NCBI RefSeq assembly: GCF_002288925.2
Contig: NW_022098008.1
Span: 8,104,036 to 8,168,035 of the forward strand
Source of the DNA: Delphinapterus leucas
Lineage: Eukaryota; Chordata; Mammalia; Artiodactyla; Monodontidae
Reading direction: 5' to 3'
DNA: 64,000 bases
Below the pieces are notes generated by a model, which worked only from the letters and a program-made list of their open reading frames with translations, did not search any database and was not told where the DNA came from. The translations under genes and the position numbers were made by a program. Below are positions 33,651 through 44,260 of the stretch, in pieces; the first letter of the stretch is position 1; every line of letters starts with the position of its first letter.

Positions 33651-35814
33651 TCCTGCCTCCTTCCCTCCTCCCGCAAGATTTGATTTGTTTTCTCCTCAGG
33701 GTCTGACATTGTTTTACTTCCTGGGAAATTACGACTTTTTCAGGAGTTATTACCATTCCATTCTCAGAGTTTCTAAGTCCATGGGTGAGACGTGATCCAA
33801 CCAGAGCTGGAGCTACTGTTGGAAATGAGGAGCCAGTCTCTGTGTGCCCTGGCCTGGGAGAGGGGACACTCAGGCCCTGGTAGCTGTTCTGTTTCCTGAA
33901 AAATGAGCCAGAAAAATGAAGGAAGCAGATGGGGAGAGAGGAGGTCCGAGAAAATGGTGTCTCCTGGGGTTTAGATCCCTGATTCCAAGCTTTCCTGAAG
34001 TTAAAGCACTGTCCTTACTTTGGGTCCCAAAATGCGACACAGTATTATTCTAACAGAACCACCTTTGTTTAGTCTAAGTTGAGAATGGTCATTAGCCAAT
34101 CCAGCAATGAGTGTTATACTATTTAAACTGACCCCATTTCTGTTTCTTCAGGGCACTAATGAATGACTAACCCGCTGGTTGATGAGCCAATTCACGCTAA
34201 GGTGGTGACAGGGAGTAACAGTCACCATGCTAACTTTGCCTTGAAATCTGACGTTTAGTGTCGACTTAAAGTAATGACTTATAAACCAAATGTCAGCTGC
34301 TGGAGACCCTCGGAGAACAAGCTTCAGTGCAGATTGGCCTTCAGACAGCACTGGGTGTCTCTCTCCCTGGGTGCACATATGCTAAGGCTTGAGTTTAATT
34401 TTTTTTCACACTATAGAGATAAGCTCTGCCAGTGATTCCCACATCAAGCTGCTAGAAAAGCCAAACTCATATCATCATATTTTTCTGACTGTTTTAACTC
34501 AGTTTGAAAAAAAACCACACAAATTTTCTTCAGTGCCTGCATAGTTCTAGAAAAAGCTAACTGGGAACTAGAAACACAGAAGACTGCCTTTACCTTCCTC
34601 AGTAATGGAACTCGGTCCCTTTGCTTCCATGCCCTTCCTTTTCCAAGACACTAGTCCATATTCACTTATTTGTAGAGCACAAGCTCCCTCACTCCTATGA
34701 GTTCAAATCCAGTTGTCTTTCCCCTTTGGTACTTTTTCTGGTGAAGTGGTTGCTCTCATAGTGAACAGTGACCCCTCTGGTTCCTCTGGCCCAGTCACCT
34801 CCTCAAGTCATCCTCTGCCCCCTGCATTTCGGGTGGGTCAACAGTGCCCGGGAAGGGAGGGGCTTTGCCTTACCAGCCACAGGAGGGACTATTTATTGGG
34901 CAGTGGGAAGCCCAAACTAGATTCCAGAGTCACTCACTTGAAAATGGAATTAATAAAACTAAGGATTAATAAATAATGATATTTTGAAGTAGTTACAATG
35001 CAAGCCATGTAAACCCATACTAACATCCAGAAAAAATGCTGGGATTCACTCTGTCATCTTTGGTAATACCCAGTCTTGTTACATCTTTAGCTGCATAGTC
35101 TGTAAAAGGCAAGTATGATTCCCAGCAATTCCTTAGAGTTATGGTGAAAGTTATTCATGCAAAAATTATATTTAAGAGATTCAAGAATAAAGGCTTTTAA
35201 TGCCTAAAAATCTCTTTCTAATGCCCTTCTCCTTCTCCTCCTTTCAAGCCCTAGTAGCCAAAGCATTCCTAATTCTAAATATATGAGTACTACTTGAATT
35301 TAAGGAATTTAAGATATCTCTCAATTAGGATAAGTCTTATAACAGAAGCCACGTCATAGTCTAACTAGCATCATTTTTTTCCTTGGAAGTACATAAAATA
35401 ATGGTGCATTTTATAACTAGTGGCATTTTAAGATTCTATGAAATACAGCAACTCAATGAGTCCTTCTAGAATTCAAGGTCTTTTCAGAAGCAGGTTAACT
35501 TTGTTATTGGATTTAACTCATATCTCACTAGCTTTTCTCAAAATTCGCAGAAATCGTGTCTGTGGACCTCCTCATTGAATTGGGAAGGATTATAGAGGTC
35601 ATCTGGCCCCATGTTCCTCAGGGGTGTTCCTTGGTGATAGAATTTAACCCAAAAATGTTCCATTGTTCAGTTAGTTAGGGGAATGTCATGACAAAGTTTC
35701 TCAGGTTCTTTGATGCCCTAATATAAATGATGGGTGTTCTAGTGTTCAGGATTTCCCTTACTTATTTGACCACTAAGCCTTTTTCTTAGGACTGATTTGT
35801 ACGTGAATAGAAAT
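33651..35814. other. Unique non-coding DNA, nothing recognised
   Basis: No repeat, exon or RNA gene was recognised. Confidence 0.5.
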
Positions 35815-35945
35815 GCTGAGAAAATGAGGCCCCAAGAGATTATACAATTTGCCCCAAAGACCCGGCCAATAAGTAATAAAAGCAGGAATACAGTCTGGAT
35901 CTTCCCATTCTAGCTTCAGTGCTTCTACCACGCAGCATTATTTCA
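35815..35945 (-). repeat. MIR SINE fragment
   Basis: Reverse-oriented MIR: AATGAGGCCCCAAGAGATTA, CAATTTGCCCCAAAGACC and CTTCAGTGCTTCTACCACGC. Confidence 0.75.
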
Positions 35946-36754
35946 TGCATCATTTTTCAGTGACGCTAGTAAGGCACCATGGTACATTTCTCTCTTTCTT
36001 AAAACACTGCCTTAAGAATTTCAAAACCAGCAAGTTAGTGGAATCTAGTTAAAGATAATTTCACACTGGAGATCAACATCTACCTCAGTTGTGGGATTTT
36101 TTCACGCACTGGGATGTCCATTGGAATTTGTCACCCGACTGCCTTCCAAGAACCAAGAGCAGCTTTTGGAGCACGATTTCAGAGCAGGTACAGGTTCAGA
36201 GACAGAAGCTAAGAGATAAGCAAACACACCTCCATTGCTACAGGTCCCTGTGCCTTGAATTTGACAGAACCCTCGAGCAGGTAACACTTACCAGCAGCAA
36301 GTCCATGTCGCTGGCTTTGCGATACCTTCACTTCTGATTATGAAAATATCCTGATTATGCTGCACTGCACCATAATCATTTTCATTTTTATTGTTTTCAC
36401 TCAAAAGCTCCTAACTTATTAAGATAAGCACCATTAAACAAAAATCTGAGTAATTAATTCTTTTGCTGCATCCTGGTGGCAGCAGAGAAACTCAAAGATG
36501 TTTATTAACAAAAGAATCATTCTCAGGTGAGACTTGTTATAAACAGAGCTTAGCCCCAATGCAACCTCTCATTAAATCCTGATCAGGAATTGGGTATTTT
36601 TCTCTTACCATGCCACACTTCATCAACCAGCCTCTGCCACTTGGGTAGGATCATTATACCTTCCCCTCCACTAAAATACCACAAATCACTGCTAACGTGG
36701 TGTCCCAGAGGGTGGTCAGAACACAAGCACACAGTCTTTCAGCATCCACAGACT
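35946..36754. other. Unique non-coding DNA, nothing recognised
   Basis: No repeat or exon was recognised. Frames at 36089-36337 and 36102-36287 lie on opposite strands and conflict. Confidence 0.5.
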
Positions 36755-36880
36755 CAGAGAACTTTAAAATCAGAAGAGAATCTCAGAGACCGTCTACCCT
36801 ACTCCCCGCATTTGACCCATCAGAGAGAGAGATCCAAGTAAACTGAGATTCCCCAAAGGCCCACAGCTGGCAGTGCCACC
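36755..36880 (-). repeat. Probable MIR/MIR3 fragment
   Basis: TAAACTGAGATTCCCCAAAG followed by GCCCACAGCTGGCAGTG resembles the reversed MIR core. The match is decayed. Confidence 0.45.
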
Positions 36881-39766
36881 CATCTCCCATCTCTTGTCCC
36901 AGTGAATTTTCCAGCCCACAACACTCCAGAGTGTCCCACTGAAGCCAGTGCCTGAAAGTCACCAACAGATTCCTGCTGTTCTAAGTTACTTATCTACGGC
37001 AAAACACCCACACTCTCCCCAGAATGACAAATGTTATTAATGTCAAATGTTGATGTGAAATGCATTAAAATAAGGACATTTGTGGGATATTAGAAAATTA
37101 CCGAACAAAAGATTTACATGAAGAAAAGAGCGATTTTATTTTGCATTCTTTGGAAGACAGAACTGTGAGTTGATTGACATCTATGGCAGGCAGGGGATTC
37201 GATTTTGTCCTCAATCACCTCTAAGATACCCAGCGAATGTTGGACCTGTTGGGGTCTCAGTCCCACATCTGGAAAACAGGCTGACCAGCAGCTGACTTGA
37301 ACGCAGTGGGGGAAGGAGGGAAATGAGCCAACTGACCCTTGAAAGCGCCTTGGAGATCCAGGAGCTCCTCTTCCATTCAGATGCCTTCCCTCCTGTAGGC
37401 GGGCTGCTTTACAGTTTAAGTGTCATTGTTAATGAGGTTTCCTCCCCTGTGTCATGTAACATACAACAGCACAAACAAGATTTCGAGTAAAAGATTTCCT
37501 GTTAATCTCTCAATGTTTTGTTAACACATGATCTCCAAGGAATAGACGTAGAAAGAGACCATTCACCTGTCTCCTTCACCTGCTGAGAATCACCCTCCTA
37601 AAAACATTAGCCGGGTGTCAGGTGTCATGGAAATGAACTTCTACCTGCATACCTACTCCTGAAGCATCATACAAAACACATGCTGAGTCTTTAGCGAAAC
37701 AACTATACTCCCCCCAAAATATTTAGACACTATCTCTCTAACATGATATTTTCTACATGCAAAAACAGAAAAACCCAAGTTTAGAAGGAAAAATACTTCA
37801 GATGGGCAAAATATCTCCGAATTTGACCCTAACTTCCTAGTTTTCCTCACTTCTATAGCTAAGATCTGTGAAAAACAATGCAAAGTTTAGTACTGATTTT
37901 CTTAAGAAAATATTTGAGTTGTTTTTTTTTCCATACGCGGACTTTATTTTAACTCAAATTCCTGCTGTCACCATGTACCATATTAATAACCTCATGTGCC
38001 GAGAAGATTTGAAATGGGAGGTGTCACCAGTTTGGTGAGGCTTGGCTGAACCTAATTCAGCGTCATTCACAGGATAGGCTGAAAATCTTTACCTGCCTGA
38101 ATCCCTAAATGGTAAAGGAAGAGAAAACCCAAAAGATAAATGAGAGATGCATGTCTAGGTTAGAACTGAACAGGGGAAGTTGGTGACATAGAGGGTCAGA
38201 GACGAGAGTGGTAAATTCAAATGTGAGGAGTGACTGGGAGACGTTATTAACATAAACAAAAGCCCCCATCAGGAACAAATCAGAAGGGCAAACTCAAATT
38301 TGCTGACACATGAAAAGCAATAAGTAATGCATAAAAATGCTTGTGCTCATTTCTTTTCCATTTTCTCCAACCAGACAACACGCAAAAGAGACTATACTTG
38401 CAAAAAGTTCCAGATTAACTTTACCAACTACATTGTTTGCCTTTACTGTTAATTAGCGCCAGAAGCAACTCCCTTTTGCTCTTCTCTCTCCCAGGTTTCC
38501 CCTCTGGAAGCTAATGAAGTTGAGAGAGTTCTAAGTTTCACAGTCTGCCTTGAGCAGTGCTATTCTTTTCCACTGGCAATACAGACAAAATAAATTATCT
38601 TGGAGGATTTGTTGATGGAAACAGTTTACAATCAAACACCCTACTGTTGACAAAATCATCATAACTGTCACTTCACTCCTCTCTGCCAACTGCATACTTA
38701 GTGCCATTACCCAGTAAGTCATGGAAATATAAATAAGTGTGGATTATACAACACACAATTGCATAAATATGAATATTTTATAGAACCTAAGAACGTTGCA
38801 AATTGTACATGACACGCACTTGGCACTTGCTTCCAGAGGATCTTAAGATCTCTCACCCAGACTAAGTAAACCCTCTCATGATAGAACTTTAGAAAGATGT
38901 TTCTGGGTGGATATTCCTGAAGGCAAGTGACGAGGGGGAGAGGAAGGGGAAATATTCTGTTTGGAACTGATTTAAAAATACATAAATTTGTTAGCACATT
39001 TTTATGTTTAGGATAGCCATTTCATTTATATATTTTCCTAAGTGGAATATAATTTCCAAAAACAATTTTTAAAGAACAGAGTTTAAAGCCAAATGCATCT
39101 AATTTGGTATCACCTACTATTCTGGATCTTTCATGTTTGAATACTTTGACAAAAATGTTAGATCAGACCACTCTGCACCCAAATTGCCTGTAATTCCTCC
39201 ACCAGGGGTGCCCGTCTTCCTTTCCCCTCTGTCCAGGACCAGCTCAGGATATGGGTTTTTTTCTCCCTTCTTTGAAATTATTAAGCCTGGATCCTTGAAA
39301 GTATATCCTTTGACATTTCTTAGATTCTGTAAGATATGACTGTCAAACTCTTTGTTTGTGTTAATTACATCTATGACATTTCCATACTTCCGCAAACCCT
39401 CCCCCTCTCAGTGTCCAAAACTGGGCTCAAAAGTCATAGGCACTCCCTAAATATGTAAAGGAAATTATTAAATAAAATGACATGTTCTTCAGTTTCTATA
39501 GAACGTAATATGGAAATGGGAAAATAATAGAAGAAGCATGAGTATTCCTTTCAGCCAGGTGAGGTCGCAACCTTGGAAACCATAAATTCATACACAAAAA
39601 AGTAGTGTGTTCATTAAAACTTGCTAATGGAGGTTGGTAAATACTTTATTAATCAAGATTATTTATTACAAGTGTGGGTGTAAATTAAGAATCTGCTGAG
39701 CTTCACATGGTATCACTGGATTATCAGCTCCACAAGGAAAGTTTTGTCTCATTGTACATAGCTTGA
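36881..39766. other. Unique non-coding DNA, nothing recognised
   Basis: No repeat family or credible exon was recognised in this AT-leaning stretch. Confidence 0.5.
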
Positions 39767-39870
39767 TAGGCAGAATAATGGCCCCCAAAGAGGTCCACAA
39801 TCTAATCCCTGGAAACTGATTGTTTTAGGTTACCTACTAGGCAAAAACAAAACACAAAACTCAGTCTTAA
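39767..39870 (+). mobile_element. Short MaLR (MLT1-like) LTR fragment
   Basis: AGGCAGAATAATGGCCCCCA, AAGAGGTCCACAATCTAATC and CCTGGAAACTGATTG match the start of MLT1-type LTRs. It breaks off after about 100 bp. Confidence 0.55.
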
Positions 39871-40109
39871 GATCCAGGAACTGCTTATCATGTTTAAATT
39901 CTCGACTTTGACTCAGTTATTATACTTTATGAACATTTGTAATGTAATGGTGAAGTTTCAGAAAACCTTTGAAATTTGCAACTGCACTAAACTAAAAAAA
40001 AATCCACTTGTTCAACGTTCAAAATACAGATTTTTATTCAAGAGATGAGGCTAGAGTGATAAAAGTTTGAAACTTCATCTTATAAGGAACTTTATCATAT
40101 AAGTTTTGA

Positions 40110-41330
40110 AGTGGCACCAAGCAATTGACATGATAACATTTGAGTTTATGGAAAGTCATTCTAGACACAGTACAGAGAATGAATTGTTTGAAAAAGCCAG
40201 CAGGAAGACCAGGTAGGAAGTACTGCATTAACTCTAGCAAGAGGATCAAGGGCTTGGCCTTGGAGAGTGGCCATGGGAGTGGAGAGAAAAGGATGAATTC
40301 TAGGAAAGTTTATGAGGTAATATTGACAGGAATTGGTGGCTGAAGGAGGGAGAGAAAGAAGTCAGTGGGGATTACAAGTTTTGAGTTTGGACAACAGGGT
40401 GGGTGATAACCATTTAGTAGCTGCAGAGCATGAGATACTATGGCTGAGTATGAGATATATTATGCTTGGTCACAATATAATGAGCCCTGATCTGGACATG
40501 TTGAGGTTGTAATGGGGGAGAGGACAGTAAACGATTGTGGGAAATAATAATAATTGGATATATCAATCTCCAGCTCAAGGAACAGATTTTGTTAGAAACA
40601 TAGATTTGAGAGTCATCAATACATGAATGCAGATGGAGGCCATCGGGTATGACAGTACACAAGATAAATGTATAGATTAAGAATCTAGGGGAAAACTCTG
40701 GGGAACACTGTTTTTAAGGGGTAGGATAAAAGAAGAATGTACACAGGAGACTAAGTGCATAGCCAGAGAGAAAGAAAACCAGGAGAATTCAGTGTTATGA
40801 CAGCCAACAGACCATTTCAAGATTGTGGCTATAATCCAAGGTGCCAAATGCTGCTGAGAGATGGAGCAAGATGGAAGGGTGGGCATTGAGTTTTGCAATA
40901 GGGATACCATTAGGAACCAGAATGATAATGGTTTTAGTGGAAAACTGGGGACAGAGGTGTCCTGAAGGATGTTAAGGTGGGATGAGTGCAAGGGGAAGAA
41001 GAAGGAAAACAAGTCAAGAAGCTTGACAAAAATAAGAGAAGGAAGAAGTTGGCTGATAGGGAATTGTGAAAAAACACTGTATTTCTAAAAGAGAGAAACA
41101 ATGATCTGAAGAGAGCAGTAGAGAAGATGAGGTTGATAATTTAGGTTGACTAGGAGATAACTGTTATCATGAGGGGATGGATCCAGAACAGAAGGGAAGG
41201 GATGTGCTATGGATGGTGATCCGAGACGTGTGTTCCACTCTGGTGAGAGGGAGCAAGGAAAGGATGGATGTAGGAGTTGAAGGTCAGTTTTTAGGTCTGA
41301 CAGAGGAAAACTGATAAAGTTACCATCTGT
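40110..41330 (-). mobile_element. L2-like (CR1-clade) LINE, ORF2 region
   Basis: On the minus strand this 1.2-kb segment follows the L2/CR1 reverse transcriptase coding order. A block near 40860 reverses to CTCTCAGCAGCATTTGGCAC. A block near 40695 reverses to AGTGTTCCCCAGAGTTTTCC (VPQ-type motif), followed by the YADD-region text near 40615. The middle of the element is the GAGGAGAGA/GGAGAGGAC type of sequence commonly mistaken for purine-rich unique DNA. It is heavily decayed and has no clear 3' end repeat. Confidence 0.7.
40438..40662 (-). pseudogene. Relic of L2 reverse transcriptase around the active-site box
   Basis: The open piece reads DGLHLHSCIDDSQIYVSN, equivalent to the HLYADDSQIYIS-type motif of L2/CR1 reverse transcriptases: the YADD box is now CIDD, and SQIYVS after it is kept. 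The neighbouring minus frame (40677-41012) carries the preceding region (TEFSWFSF, SVPQSFP) in another frame, so the gene is broken by frameshifts. Reverse transcription of LINE RNA was the ancestral role. No function remains. Confidence 0.65.
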
Positions 41331-42427
41331 TGGCTTTTTATTCTTTTGTTAAGTAGGAGCTGAGGTTATCTAAATGTTTAATTTTGAAAAGAGAGATAGA
41401 TGTTCTAGAATTTAAACCAAAATTTTAATACTAATAAATCCAACGTCCTCAAGTGGTACCATCTTAGCATAGATTTGAATTTTTAAAACCCTAATCGAGT
41501 GGTCTGAAGTAATTTAAAAAGGGATTGCAAACTTATTTGATGTTCAACATTATGGAAAAGCTCATTCATAATACAAAGAAAAAATTCTCAAACCTCTTTC
41601 TACTCCCCCATGAATCTTTCACTCTTATAGGTTCTCCAGAGCTTCTCAAACATCAGACACCAAACATGCTTCTTCATACCCAGCCTGTGACCACTTTCTT
41701 ATCCTCTTCTCATTTCCTGCTCTCTGACTCTCTGTTATGAATATAAACTGAAGCTCTTTCATTACATTCTTTTCTCTTTCCTCCTACTTCTCAGGCTTTT
41801 TTCTCTATATCCATTCTCTAGATTCAAAGGTTTGCATCATAAAAGATCCAGGAACAGTTCTGGAAAATGCAGAATTTTTCTTGGAAGACTGGGACAAGAA
41901 TATTTTTTTAAAAAAAGGAACAAGGAGGAAGAACTCACAGATTATTAAGTTGTGGGACAGCCATCTCAATACAAGAGCAGCTTTTGTCGAATGTGATGTC
42001 AACACCGGAGAATGACCCAGCATGGCCATCAGCTTGGAGTGTAGACCCAACCACTGAAGGCTGCCTCTGAAAGGGGGCAGGGGTTAAGTGGATAAAAGGG
42101 TGATCAATAACTCTGAAAAACTGACCATGGTACAGTACTGTGGCTGACACTGCACAAAATTTGAATTATTGGTCACGTATGTCATGTATATATTTTAGGC
42201 ATAATATTCCAGATACCGAAAGAACGAAAAGGAATGAACAGGAATATTGACCACAGGACTCATTGGAGACTTGAGATTAGGTTGAGCCAGTAACAAAATC
42301 CCCTTTATGGGTTTTGAACGGTGTAATGAAGCTTAGTAAATCCACAGGGAAACAAGGAGGTGCATTTCACTCCTCCATCCAGCCATTGAAGGGATTATTA
42401 TCTTTGCACACAAACAAGAGGAACATC
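41331..42427. other. Unique non-coding DNA, nothing recognised
   Basis: No repeat or exon was recognised. Confidence 0.5.
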
Positions 42428-42661
42428 AAAACTCCTCCCTTGGGCTTCCCTGGTGGTGCAGTGATTGGCAGTCCGCCTGCCGATGCAGGGGACACGGGTT
42501 CGTGACCCGGCTCGGGAAGATCCCGCATGCCACGGAGCGGCTGGGCCCGTGAGCCATGGCCGCTGAGCCCGCGCGTCCGGAGCCTGTGCTCCGCAAGGGG
42601 AGAGGCCACAACAGTGAGAGGCCCGCATATCGCAAAAAAAAAAAAAAAAAACTCCTCCCTT
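42428..42661 (+). mobile_element. Young CHR-family SINE with perfect target-site duplications
   Basis: The SINE body runs 42442-42647 (206 bp). It has head GGGCTTCCCTGGTGGTGCAG, B box region GGGTTCGTGACCCGG, GC-rich body GAGCGGCTGGGCCCGTGAGC, GCGCGTCCGGAGCCTGTGC, and a pure A tail of about 18. AAAACTCCTCCCTT flanks it exactly at 42428-42441 and 42648-42661. Many CpGs survive, so it is among the youngest insertions in the window. Minus-strand frames up to 94 codons across it (42367-42710) are antisense. Confidence 0.95.
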
Positions 42662-43809
42662 GCAAAGTGCCTAAGTGCCTATTCAGAGTGGTTGTCTTAG
42701 CCAAGTACAAACAAACAAAATCTCACTGACAACACAGCCAGATCATTTCTTGCTCATGCAAACTTATTGGTGGATCCAGCAACCCTCAGGACAGCTGTCC
42801 TCCAAGTATGGAGCTGAGCCCTCCAGGCTGCTCTGAACCTGTGTCTCTTCCATTGTGCCCACTGCAGGGGAGAGGGTGCTGAAGGATTCTGTGTTGAACA
42901 GCTCCCTTTGCCCTTCCAGAGCCCCTTGCCAGCATTCTCCAGCCTATTCAGTCACATAGGCTTATCTGTGTGACCTTGTTCTCTGGTTCTCATTTCATTT
43001 GACCAATGGGGTGTACCACACCAGCAGAAGCTAAGTGAGTTCGGGGTGTTATTCCTCCACTCACAGTCTGTGACGTCATGGTGGCCTGGCTGCATCCCTC
43101 TACTGAGGACCAGAACTTTCTCTCTGTCTCTCTGCATTCTGATACTGACCCCTTCTCTTGTCTTTTCAAGCCCAAGTGCTGTAATGCCTCTCTACTGTTA
43201 CTAGACCAGAGTGTACCACAATCACTTGCTGCTTTCTTAAAATCTAGCCCACATGTTTGCAAACTTAAAATCCAACACACTCCTTTAGTAAACTCTCTTC
43301 AGTTACCCAGATTTTAAATGCTTTGGTCTGAAAATGGCCCATGTCATTTCCACTTGAAATCATTGACCAGAATTAGTTACATGCCCTGCTTAACTACAAG
43401 GGGCCTGGGAAGTTCAATCCCCTCGATTACTCCAGAGGAAGAAAAACCCAATATTGGTAAAGACCAGAGGTCTGTATCACAAAGGCCCAGCAATCAATAT
43501 AACGTGATTTACGTGATATTAGAGAGAAAATGGTCACTTTGCCACCTTCATCATTAGAAACAGCACATAACTTATTACAATTCCCTTTTTGGTGTGAAGA
43601 AAACTGGAGCACTTCCAAAAGCAGTGATCAAATGACAAAACTGCCAAATTAACCACCAGTTGGCAATCAGATTGAGATAGCTCTTTCCTCTCAGGTTAGA
43701 GAAGATGAACCATTAGCTTTAGAAGAGTAAGCAAGGCAAGTCACAGACCTCAAGCAGTAGTGATTGGATGTGCCCTCACATACAAAAAGTTGCAGAGTAG
43801 CTTTCAGAG
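42662..43809. other. Mostly unique DNA with a possible ancient repeat shred
   Basis: Around 43365-43430 the text GAATTAGTTACATGCCCTGC and GGGGCCTGGGAAGTTCAATC resembles the same old repeat suspected at 1380-1737. Nothing else is recognised. Confidence 0.35.
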
Positions 43810-43983
43810 AGCTATTACAGGGACCTCACTGGCGGTCCAGTTGTTAAGGCTCTGTGCTTCCACTGCAGGGGGTATGAGTTAGATCTCTGGTTGGGGAACT
43901 AAGATCTCACATGCCACGTGGCCAAAAATAAATAAATGAATAAAGGGTCTGGACTTAATTCTTAAAAAAAAAAAGCTGTTACA
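43810..43983 (+). mobile_element. Older CHR-family SINE with target-site duplications
   Basis: The body at 43820-43973 has the head GGGACCTCACTGGCGGTCC, A box region AGTTGTTAAGGCTCTGTGC, CTGCAGGGGGTATGAGTTAG, and TAAGATCTCACATGCCACG, then an A-rich tail. It is flanked by AGCTATTACA (43810-43819) and AGCTGTTACA (43974-43983). It is more diverged than the 205-bp copies. Confidence 0.82.
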
Positions 43984-44114
43984 CAACTGTCTCAGAAGGG
44001 GCAGAAACACAACGTTATCCTTGAAATACTTTGCTGATTAAGACAACTAGACAGAGGTAGGCATAGTACCCAATCCTGAACAGATGTGCCGAGGGCACAC
44101 AGGACGTAGTACTC

Positions 44115-44159
44115 CCCTGACTCTTATATACTACTTAGAGTAGTATATAAGAGTCAGGG
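44115..44159. repeat. Perfect 21-bp inverted repeat with a 3-nt loop
   Basis: The left arm at 44115-44135 starts CCCTGACTCTTATATAC and the right arm at 44139-44159 is its exact reverse complement, with TAG between them. No flanking target-site duplication or terminator role is apparent. As RNA or single-stranded DNA it would form a strong hairpin. Confidence 0.97.
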
Positions 44160-44169
44160 ACCCCAGACC

Positions 44170-44260
44170 ATGCTCTCCTAGTAACTGGCTGGATGATCTT
44201 GGCCACATCTTCTAGTCTGGTTTCTTATGTGTAAATTGAGGCAACTGAATCAAGAGCCTT
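44170..44260 (+). repeat. MIR core fragment
   Basis: TAGTAACTGGCTGGATGATC, TTGGCCACATCTTCTAGTC and GTTTCTTATGTGTAAATTGA give a decayed MIR core directly after the hairpin. Confidence 0.55.

Noticed and set aside
33541..33756. Frames with Val/Cys or His/Thr repeats
   Set aside because: They are translations of the GT and TC microsatellite.
36465..36485. CTCF-like text CCTGGTGGCAGCAG
   Set aside because: It lacks the central AG of the CTCF core, so the match is too weak to list.
42367..42710. Minus-strand frames up to 94 codons
   Set aside because: They are antisense translation of a GC-rich CHR SINE, and similar frames appear at each CHR copy.
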